From NCBI GenBank assembly GCA_029262035.1, contig JAJDAE010000353.1, positions 1 to 47,749 of the forward strand: a stretch of 47,749 nucleotides of DNA, read 5' to 3'. Within the stretch, counting starts at the first letter, position 1, and each line of letters begins with the position of its first letter. Positions 26,829 to 33,600 of this stretch are shown here, one piece after another. This DNA comes from Candidatus Zhuqueibacterota bacterium. Lineage in GTDB: Bacteria; Zhuqueibacterota; Zhuqueibacteria; Oceanimicrobiales; Oceanimicrobiaceae. A program made the translations under genes and the position numbers. The notes beneath the pieces are model-generated. The model did no database searches and was not told where the DNA came from. It saw nothing but the letters and a program-made list of their open reading frames with translations.

Positions 26829-27617
26829 TTATATCCCGGTTAAAGAACTTAGTTGACGTTCGCGGTCAACTTCTTCATCATCCGGCTCACGATTAAAAAA
26901 CTGATCTATTATATGATCGTTTTTTGCCATTAATTCTTTTTTGGTCCCAACCGCTAATATTTTCCCTTGATGCATCATAGCGATTCTGTCTGCAATAATT
27001 TCCACTGAGGCCATTTCATGTGTAACGGTAACAATGGTCATTTTATAGGCCTTTTTTAGACTTAGTATCAAGTTGTCGATGCCTGCAGCAACTACAGGGT
27101 CAAGGCCGGCAGATGGTTCATCACAAAACAAAATATCCGGGTCCATAGACAATGCCCTTGCCAGGCCGGCTCTTTTTTTCATTCCACCAGAAATTTGAGA
27201 CGGCTTAAAATTGTCGAACCCTGTCAACCCAACCATACCCAATTTCATGTTTGTCATAATCTTAATTGTGCTTTCTTCCAATTCTGTATGTTCACGCAAA
27301 GGCAGCGCAACATTGTCACCAATTGACATTGAGTTAAATAAAGCACTTGACTGAAATAACATCCCAAGCTTTTTTAAAATCTCAACTTTATCTTCTTCTG
27401 GAATTTTTGTTATATCCACACCTTTAATCTCGATTGTGCCGTTTTTCGGTAATGATAACCCAATCATGTGACGTAATAATGTACTTTTACCACAGCCGGA
27501 TTTCCCAAGAATAGCAATCGACTCGCCTTTGTAAATGTCTAAATTAACGCCATCCAGAACTTTGCGAGTTCCATACTGAACGACTAAATCTCTTACCTGT
27601 ATAATTGGTTCTGGCAT
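26829..27617 (-). CDS. MlaF-like ABC transporter ATPase
   Basis: 262 residues. Walker A GKSGCGKST, Q-loop in LFQSSALFNSMS, signature ISGGMKKRAGLARAL (the GGMKKR form seen in MCE-associated ATPases), Walker B ILFCDEPSAGLDP and the switch His in VTVTHEM. It powers phospholipid movement across the envelope. It lies three bases after the permease gene and 18 bases before the MCE gene. Confidence 0.95.
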   Translation of the reverse strand: MPEPIIQVRDLVVQYGTRKVLDGVNLDIYKGESIAILGKSGCGKSTLLRHMIGLSLPKNGTIEIKGVDITKIPEEDKVEILKKLGMLFQSSALFNSMSIGDNVALPLREHTELEESTIKIMTNMKLGMVGLTGFDNFKPSQISGGMKKRAGLARALSMDPDILFCDEPSAGLDPVVAAGIDNLILSLKKAYKMTIVTVTHEMASVEIIADRIAMMHQGKILAVGTKKELMAKNDHIIDQFFNREPDDEEVDRERQLSSLTGI

Positions 27618-27620
27618 AAA

Positions 27621-28424
27621 TCAAAAACTCGAAAAAAACAACCCGGTAAAAAAAACATCCGCAGCGATAATTATAAAAATTGATGCCACGACAGAACGTG
27701 TCGTTGATTTCCCAACTCCTTCTGCTCCACCCTTTACATTAAAACCTTCGTAGCAGCCGATTGTAGCAATTATCAAAGCGAAAAAGAAACTCTTGACCAA
27801 ACCACTGAACAAATCTGTAAACTGTAATGCCGATGTCGTTTGGTTAATATAACGCAAGCTCGTAACATCTATAGTTGCCATAGAAATTAAGTAGCCGCCG
27901 AGAATGCCGAGGAAGTCAGCCATGACTGTTAAAATTGGTACCATAATAAGCATAGCAAGCACTTTGGGAACCACTAAAAATTTAACAGGATTAAATCCCA
28001 TTGTCTTTAATGCATCAATTTCTTCGGAAACTTTCATTGTCCCAATTTCAGCAGTTATTGCTGAGCCACTGCGACCGGTTATGACAATTGCAGTCAAAAG
28101 TGGTGCCAACTCTCTGGTTACTGAAACAGCTACTAAATCAGCTACAAAAACTGTTGCCCCAAATGGGGCTAGCTGGTAAGCGGATTGCATGGCAATTATC
28201 AAACCTACAAAGAATGTTATTAAACCCACAATTGGAATAGAATCGTAGCCCATCAAAACCATTTGCTCAATCGTACTTTTCCAGCGAAGGCCTTTCCCCT
28301 TCAGCGGTCCAATAAAAATCCAGTAAAATGTTTTTCCGGCTAAATCCGAAATTCGGCTTAACTGCACCAAAAAGTCAAGAACATAACGCCCCAGACCTCC
28401 CAAAAATTTTCCTACAATTTCCAT
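27621..28424 (-). CDS. MlaE-like permease
   Basis: 267 residues with five to six membrane helices. The permease signature around VTRELAPLLTAIVITGRSGSAITAEIGTMKV contains the conserved E-x-A-P and GR-GSA-x-AE-x-G-T elements, followed by EEIDALKTMG, the coupling helix. It is the membrane subunit of the Mla/Ttg2-type lipid ABC transporter. It starts 14 bases after a STAS gene, the position that mlaB-like STAS genes can take. Confidence 0.95.
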   Translation of the reverse strand: MEIVGKFLGGLGRYVLDFLVQLSRISDLAGKTFYWIFIGPLKGKGLRWKSTIEQMVLMGYDSIPIVGLITFFVGLIIAMQSAYQLAPFGATVFVADLVAVSVTRELAPLLTAIVITGRSGSAITAEIGTMKVSEEIDALKTMGFNPVKFLVVPKVLAMLIMVPILTVMADFLGILGGYLISMATIDVTSLRYINQTTSALQFTDLFSGLVKSFFFALIIATIGCYEGFNVKGGAEGVGKSTTRSVVASIFIIIAADVFFTGLFFSSF

Positions 28425-28438
28425 ATAGTTTTATGACA

Positions 28439-28774
28439 TTAAAACGCTGCTTTTGCGTCGTCAAGTGTTGGGTAGATATCGAATACTTTGTCAAGGCGGC
28501 TTAACTCGAAAACATCCTTAACAACATCTCTCAAATTCGCCAACTTTAATTTACCTTTATATTTACCAACTTGTTGTAATGCCTCCACAAGCGTTGCAAC
28601 TCCAGAACTATCCATATATTTCACAGACACTAAGTCTACTAAAATACACATTGTTTTGTTTTTTGTTAAATCCAGCAAGATTTTTCTCAATTCAGTAGAG
28701 GAATACAAATCAACTTCGCCCTCTATTTCTACAATTGAGATTTTGTCTTCTGTTTTTGTTCTAACTTCTAGCAT
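28439..28774 (-). CDS. STAS-domain protein, RsbV/SpoIIAA-like, next to the Mla operon
   Basis: 111 residues, a single STAS domain. The phosphorylation loop is KYMDSSGVATL, with D55-S56-S57-G58 placed just as Ser56 of B. subtilis RsbV, so Ser56 is the likely phospho-site. Its gene overlaps an RsbW-like kinase gene by 14 bases, the classic partner-switch arrangement. It also directly precedes the MlaE permease gene. In E. coli the STAS protein MlaB binds the MlaF ATPase. It may thus serve as anti-sigma antagonist, transporter subunit, or both. Confidence 0.92.
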   Translation of the reverse strand: MLEVRTKTEDKISIVEIEGEVDLYSSTELRKILLDLTKNKTMCILVDLVSVKYMDSSGVATLVEALQQVGKYKGKLKLANLRDVVKDVFELSRLDKVFDIYPTLDDAKAAF

Positions 28775-29207
28775 CAGCTTGTCCTCTCTTCTCCGCCGGT
28801 AAATATTTTGCCATGGTTAATTTATTTCCCACCTCCTGCGAGTTATCATATGTGACTTCATCCATGGTGGTTTTTATTAAATGTACCCCCAGCCCACCGG
28901 GTCTCACATCATCCAAGTTTCTGGATTTTATCCTTTTGGGGTCTATTTTTTCCCCAAAATCTCTTAAAACAACTTCGAGTCTATCTTTCAAAATTTCAAA
29001 TTCGGCTATAATTTTTTGATCAGTATTGCCATCATACGTATGTTTAATAATATTCGCAGCGGCCTCATCAACTGCGATGGTCACCGCATTACAGTCGTCC
29101 TCGGAAAATCCGCAAACTTCGCTTATGTGAGCGATGCTGCTTCGAATAATTTTAAGGAATTGGGGGTCGCTAGGCAATTGTATTTTTATTTTATTCACTT
29201 TGCTCAC
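28761..29207 (-). CDS. RsbW/SpoIIAB-like serine kinase (anti-sigma factor)
   Basis: 148 residues, GHKL-type ATPase. The N box AVDEAAANIIKH holds the catalytic Glu and Mg-binding Asn, and the G1/G2 regions are DFGEKID and RPGGLGVHLIKTTMDEV. Such kinases phosphorylate a STAS antagonist and bind a sigma factor or another target when the antagonist is phosphorylated. The overlapping STAS gene and the upstream phosphatase gene complete the switch. No sigma factor gene is nearby, so the output is not evident. Confidence 0.93.
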   Translation of the reverse strand: MSKVNKIKIQLPSDPQFLKIIRSSIAHISEVCGFSEDDCNAVTIAVDEAAANIIKHTYDGNTDQKIIAEFEILKDRLEVVLRDFGEKIDPKRIKSRNLDDVRPGGLGVHLIKTTMDEVTYDNSQEVGNKLTMAKYLPAEKRGQADARS

Positions 29208-29238
29208 TCCTTAGAACCAAAGCGTAACAGAAATTAGT

Positions 29239-30570
29239 TTATGAACCATTCCATTTAAATGACAAAATGGTTAAGTCGTCATGTTGCTGTGTATTTTTTG
29301 AAAACTGTTGTACATCATCTAACAGCTTACTTACCATTTTGTCAGAAGTTGTCTCAGCATGAGACAAAACATCCAATACTCTTTCAAAAGAATAGAGCTC
29401 GCCAGAACTATTTTTTGCCTCAATAATTCCATCGGTAATTGAAACAATATAGTCTCCGGGATTTAATTGAACGCTATCCTCCGGACAAACAACTTCTTTT
29501 GTTATACCAAGGGGAATTGTTTTGCCTCCCTTTAATAACTCAGTTTGTTTTTGAGCAGAGTTGATTCGTATCCACGGCAAATGCCCTGCATTGGAAAAAA
29601 TAAACTGGCCTGACTCAGCATCTAAAACCCCATATTGGAAAGTTACGAACATACCCCTCCGACTGCGGTCAACTAAAAGGCTATTTAACGAATTAATTAT
29701 CTCCGCCGGATTTTTATAACTCTGGGTTTGCTGTCTTAAATCACTTACTAACCTGGCCATATATAGAGCAGCGGGTACTCCTTTTCCAGTTACATCACCT
29801 ACTGCAACCCCAAACTTATTGTTTTCAAATTCAACAAAATCATAAAAATCCCCACCTATCGATGCCGCAGCAATACTTTTTGCATCTATCGAGAAGGCTT
29901 TTGATTTTGAGGGCAAAGCATCAGGCATAAAACTCTGCTGAATAAACCTTGCAGACTCCAACTCTTGTTCAATACGTTGATTTTCAAGTTCTATTTTGTG
30001 CATTCTGGCATTTTCGATGGCCATTGCTACCTGACTGCAAAAAGTACAAAATAATGCTAAATCATCGTCATTAAAAGCTCTGCCATCCACTCTATTAATT
30101 ACTTCTGCCACCCCAATAGTTTTGTTCTTTACGTTAAGCGGCGCGGCCAAAATTGAACGTGTTTGAAAACCGGTTGATTCATCAGCTTTTGCTGAGAAAC
30201 GTGAATCAGTAGAAACATCCGGAATGATTTGCGGCTGACCGTGTTCTGCAACCCAGCCGGCTATACCCTCACCTATTTTTAATTGAATTTTTTTTAGTTG
30301 TTCCCCAACCTCACCCAAAGCAACCTCACACTCCAACATGCCGTTTTGTTCGTTTACCAGCATAACTGAACTTGCCTCTGCCTTCATAACAAACTGAGCT
30401 TTCTTCATTACCAAATGAACAAGGTCATCTAAATCAAGGGTTGAGTTGATAATTATATTGGTATCAATTAAAGTAGAAAGGTCCGCAACTTTAGAACGTA
30501 AATAAGCAAGTTCCTTTTCCAGCTTACCGGAATTCATTTCCGTACCATGAGCTTGCTTACTTTCAGGCAT
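29239..30570 (-). CDS. GAF-domain PP2C phosphatase (RsbU/SpoIIE-like)
   Basis: 443 residues. A short coiled coil (10-40) is followed by a GAF sensor domain (about 35-185, with EGIAGWVAEHGQPQIIPDV) and a SpoIIE-type PP2C domain (about 220-440). Metal-binding Asp are seen in SIGGDFYDF, AVGDVTGKGVPAALYMA and ITDGIIEA. It should dephosphorylate the STAS protein encoded two genes downstream when the GAF domain senses its signal. It is the first gene of the minus-strand transcript, with a candidate promoter at 30614-30642. Confidence 0.95.
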   Translation of the reverse strand: MPESKQAHGTEMNSGKLEKELAYLRSKVADLSTLIDTNIIINSTLDLDDLVHLVMKKAQFVMKAEASSVMLVNEQNGMLECEVALGEVGEQLKKIQLKIGEGIAGWVAEHGQPQIIPDVSTDSRFSAKADESTGFQTRSILAAPLNVKNKTIGVAEVINRVDGRAFNDDDLALFCTFCSQVAMAIENARMHKIELENQRIEQELESARFIQQSFMPDALPSKSKAFSIDAKSIAAASIGGDFYDFVEFENNKFGVAVGDVTGKGVPAALYMARLVSDLRQQTQSYKNPAEIINSLNSLLVDRSRRGMFVTFQYGVLDAESGQFIFSNAGHLPWIRINSAQKQTELLKGGKTIPLGITKEVVCPEDSVQLNPGDYIVSITDGIIEAKNSSGELYSFERVLDVLSHAETTSDKMVSKLLDDVQQFSKNTQQHDDLTILSFKWNGS

Positions 30571-30613
30571 TTAAACGTCAAGGGGTTTTCTTCATATATC
30601 ATTATTTTTGCGT

Positions 30614-30642
30614 AAGATAGGATAATCGTAAAAAAGAATCAA
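30614..30642 (-). promoter_or_regulatory. Candidate promoter of the rsbU-like/Mla operon
   Basis: On the minus strand, TTGATT (30642-30637) and TATCTT (30619-30614) are separated by 17 bases, giving a start near 30607 and a short leader to the ATG at 30570. The -35 hexamer lies inside the first unit of the 15-bp tandem repeat. Confidence 0.55.
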
Positions 30643-30682
30643 GCAAAAAAGAATCAAGCAAAAAAGAATCAAGCAAAAAAGA
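30630..30682. repeat. 15-bp tandem repeat (AAAAAAGAATCAAGC)
   Basis: Three perfect copies occupy 30630-30644, 30645-30659 and 30660-30674, followed by a partial copy (30675-30682). Each copy carries TTGATT on the minus strand. The array sits on the -35 element and upstream flank of the operon to its left, so copy number could alter upstream promoter contacts. It could also be a simple slippage product. Confidence 0.9.
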
Positions 30683-30754
30683 AACATACCAATGTTTATA
30701 AAAATGCACAAATCTTCAAACTGTGTAATTTTACCTACATTTATGGCTCTATTC

Positions 30755-30771
30755 TGTCCACGAAACGGACA
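30755..30771. promoter_or_regulatory. Inverted repeat TGTCC-N7-GGACA, possible sigma-54 activator site
   Basis: A perfect 5+5 inverted repeat is centred near 30763, about 115 bases upstream of the -24 element of the sigma-54-type promoter. That distance and symmetry are usual for enhancer-like sites of NtrC-family activators. Two such activators are encoded in the window (13514-14677, 23831-25171). Which one binds is unknown. Confidence 0.45.
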
Positions 30772-30875
30772 CCTGCTTCAAAAAGACACAAGTCTCACTT
30801 TTTCCAATTTTAAAAAAAATTACGCAAACACATGTAAATGCATTAAATACGCACAATTTTTCCATGTTTTTTATA

Positions 30876-30891
30876 TTGGCACGCAAATTGC
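30876..30891 (+). promoter_or_regulatory. Sigma-54 (RpoN) promoter
   Basis: TTGGCACG-CAAA-TTGC matches the -24/-12 consensus (TTGGCACG-N4-TTGC) at every defined base, with the GG and GC dinucleotides 12 bases apart. Transcription would begin near 30903, giving a leader of about 75 bases before the kinase ATG at 30978. This is the clearest promoter in the window and implies activator-dependent expression of the kinase/FHA/phosphatase genes. Confidence 0.85.
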
Positions 30892-30977
30892 CAATTACCT
30901 AAAATTATTTATTTAATGAAGCTTTATTCATCTTTTCGATTAAAAAATCTTAGAAATTCTCTGAGGAAACCTGCTGC

Positions 30978-33584
30978 ATGACATTGAATAACAACCGCGC
31001 ATTGGACGACAAATACGAAATTGTACGTGAAATCAAAAAAGGTGGCTTTGGGATTGTTTACTTTGGCGTGGATAAAAAACTAAATAAACCTGTTGCGATT
31101 AAGGAGATTGCTCCAAACCTGCTTGATGATCCAAAGTACATTGACATGTTTCAGGAGGAAGCCCGTAACATTGCAAAATTAAATCATAACAATATTGTCC
31201 ATATTTATGAGCTCAAAAAAACTTCCGACAGACACCTTTATATAATAATGGAATATATTGAAGGCATTGATCTTGAGAAAGTTATTCGCTCATTAAAAAA
31301 AATCAGTAAGCCTCTTCCTCCTCATCTTGCTGTTTATATAATTTCCGAAATGTGTATGGCACTTGATTATGCGCACCAACGCAGGGATGCCTTTACAAAC
31401 AAACCACTCAATCTTGTTCATCAGGATATATCACCATCAAACATTATGATCTCTAAGTTTGGCAATGTTAAGCTTATTGATTTTGGTATTGCCACAGTAA
31501 GGAGACATCGGAAAGAAAAAAGAGATAACAAACTAAGGGGTAAAATACCATATATGGCGCCTGAGCAGCTCATAATGGGAAATCATCCCGATAATCGTTC
31601 AGACATATTTTCGCTCGGTCTCGTGCTAAATGAAATCATCACAGGAACAAGACTTTTTGCCAGCCACGAAGAAATTATTGCTGCAGGGAAAAGCCCAAAA
31701 TGGTTTAGAAAATCTCTAAAGGGGAAAAAAATCCCGCCTGCCCTTGCAAAGATTTTATTCAAGGCATTGGAAGTTGACCTTTCAAAGCGATATCAGTCAG
31801 CGAATCATATGTACATAGATCTGCTACAATATTTAATTTCCTGTAATGAAACAGGTGAGTTAATGGACGATTTATCAAGATTCCTGGCAAAATATGTCCC
31901 GACTTCATCTCTGGATACGCCAATTACTGCACCGACTGGATATAACACTCCGGCTCAAACTTCAAGAGAAGTTTCGAATGCTTCTTACTTTAATTCTTCT
32001 CCCGGCAACTCGTCAGATCCTTTTCAAGCGAGCCGGACAGCACCCAACTTTTCCTCAATTAGTCAAGTTACTCAACCTCAATCTTTGCCTAATCAGCCAA
32101 AGCTCAATAACACCAACCATAGCCGCCACGCAATTCCAAAACATCAACCCAATTATCAAACGATAGAATTCGATCTCGAAGAAGGAGAGGAAGAACTTAA
32201 AACAGTAATTGACGTTTTACGGGTTTCTGCTCGCAATAACAAAAAACACCTTTTTCAAATTGGTTTTTCAATCCTTTTTATGATTTGCTTGTTCGGTGTT
32301 TTTGATACGGTTAACGGTTGGACAAGGGCAGGTGTTTGGATTTACGATTTTATCTTTCCCCCTGCGATTGAAATAGTAACCCTACCTGCGAACGCTCAAA
32401 TTTATTTAGATGAAAACCCTGTTGAAGGGAAAACACCTTTGTCGATTGCTGAAATCAACCCGGGTGTCCATAAACTGGTGCTATCTCTTCCGGGCTATAA
32501 ACCAATTACACGATCTTTATTTGTACCCAGAGATGGTGCAATAAAAATTCAAGGCAAGTCCCAGATTCAGGATAATCGCAAATATTTATTTAGATTTTCT
32601 ACTGAAATTAGTATTGATTCTACGCCACCCAATGCACAGGTTTATATAAATGGAATGAGGTACAACCAAATAACGCCATGTAAAATTTCCTGGGAAGTAG
32701 GCAATCCGATATCTATTGCTTTGGAAAAACCTGGTTTTGAAAAACTAAGTGGCTTCAAACTCAATACGATTGATGGTTATGATGAAACTGAAGACCGCAG
32801 ATTTTGGGATTTGCAAGTAATTAATGACAACTCGACAACATATAACGTTACAGGTATTTTCAGGAAACGCGTTGTCATAGAAACAATTCCACCAGGTGTA
32901 GAAATTGTGGATGCAAACACAAAGCAAGTGCTTGGGATTACTGGCGAGGCGTCGGGCGTTTTTCTAATAGCAGGAAAACATAAGCTAGAACTCCGGAAAG
33001 ATAAATTTATTAACCGGCAAATGGAAATTACTATTGATGAATCTTTTGATGGTAAAATTCGGGAAGTTTTGCTACGGAAAGTCAGCTTTTCTGCTTATGA
33101 TTCAAACAGCGCCAATAGAAATGAAATTGGTGCAAATGTTATCAGTATAAAATCCAGCAACAAGGAATATTTAAGAAGGGCGCGAAAAACACCGTTTGAC
33201 ATAAATTTGCCGGCTTTGCTCTATTCAGTGGTTTTTACTAAGCCTGGTTTTAAAAGAACTACGCTCAGATTGGGTACGGAAGCTAGCACAACAAGTGCCC
33301 CAATGCAAAAAGAAATGGCTACATTGGGAATTATTGCATTGGATGCTTTAACAGAGCTTCCTTTGCCAGGGGTTGAAATTTACTACAATTTTTCTGACAG
33401 GCCGCAGACTCTGAATACTTTTCTTGATCAAACCAATTCAGTAGGGACAGCCCAAAGCACGATTGACGCAGGCAATTATATTCTATTGCTTAAGAAACCC
33501 GGGTATGCTGATTTAACAAAGTCTGTACAGGCTTTAGCCGGCAAGCCTACAAATTTAACTTTTAATCTATTTCCAACTAACTAA
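30978..33584 (+). CDS. Transmembrane Ser/Thr protein kinase with PEGA repeats
   Basis: 868 residues. The Hanks-type kinase domain (12-285) has the glycine loop KKGGFGIVYFG, Lys42 in VAIK, alpha-C Glu61, catalytic loop HQDISPSN (Asp150, Asn155; Arg of HRD is Gln), D168-F-G and APE at 194-196, so it should be active. A Ser/Pro/Asn-rich linker (300-400) leads to one membrane helix (about 424-446). Outside are PEGA-type repeats: two clear units start near 463 and 545 (TLPANAQIYLDENPVEGKTP), and two more diverged ones lie further on. Such domains usually face the envelope. The gene follows the sigma-54 promoter and heads the locus. Likely substrates are the FHA protein and its neighbours. Confidence 0.95.
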   Translation: MTLNNNRALDDKYEIVREIKKGGFGIVYFGVDKKLNKPVAIKEIAPNLLDDPKYIDMFQEEARNIAKLNHNNIVHIYELKKTSDRHLYIIMEYIEGIDLEKVIRSLKKISKPLPPHLAVYIISEMCMALDYAHQRRDAFTNKPLNLVHQDISPSNIMISKFGNVKLIDFGIATVRRHRKEKRDNKLRGKIPYMAPEQLIMGNHPDNRSDIFSLGLVLNEIITGTRLFASHEEIIAAGKSPKWFRKSLKGKKIPPALAKILFKALEVDLSKRYQSANHMYIDLLQYLISCNETGELMDDLSRFLAKYVPTSSLDTPITAPTGYNTPAQTSREVSNASYFNSSPGNSSDPFQASRTAPNFSSISQVTQPQSLPNQPKLNNTNHSRHAIPKHQPNYQTIEFDLEEGEEELKTVIDVLRVSARNNKKHLFQIGFSILFMICLFGVFDTVNGWTRAGVWIYDFIFPPAIEIVTLPANAQIYLDENPVEGKTPLSIAEINPGVHKLVLSLPGYKPITRSLFVPRDGAIKIQGKSQIQDNRKYLFRFSTEISIDSTPPNAQVYINGMRYNQITPCKISWEVGNPISIALEKPGFEKLSGFKLNTIDGYDETEDRRFWDLQVINDNSTTYNVTGIFRKRVVIETIPPGVEIVDANTKQVLGITGEASGVFLIAGKHKLELRKDKFINRQMEITIDESFDGKIREVLLRKVSFSAYDSNSANRNEIGANVISIKSSNKEYLRRARKTPFDINLPALLYSVVFTKPGFKRTTLRLGTEASTTSAPMQKEMATLGIIALDALTELPLPGVEIYYNFSDRPQTLNTFLDQTNSVGTAQSTIDAGNYILLLKKPGYADLTKSVQALAGKPTNLTFNLFPTN

Positions 33585-33600
33585 TCTTTTTATATAACAG

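Larger units (their letters stand above)
30571..30977. other. 407-bp divergent control region
   Basis: This gap separates the minus-strand partner-switch/Mla operon from the plus-strand kinase/pilus locus. From left to right it holds a candidate sigma-70-type promoter for the minus strand, a 15-bp tandem repeat, an inverted repeat that looks like an activator site, and a sigma-54-type promoter for the plus strand. A 74-codon open frame at 30692-30916 has poor composition and overlaps these signals, so I do not call it a gene. Confidence 0.75.

Noticed and set aside
30692-30916. 74-codon open frame on the plus strand in the divergent region
   Set aside because: It runs through the activator-like palindrome and the sigma-54 promoter, has no ribosome-binding site and resembles no protein; treated as chance.
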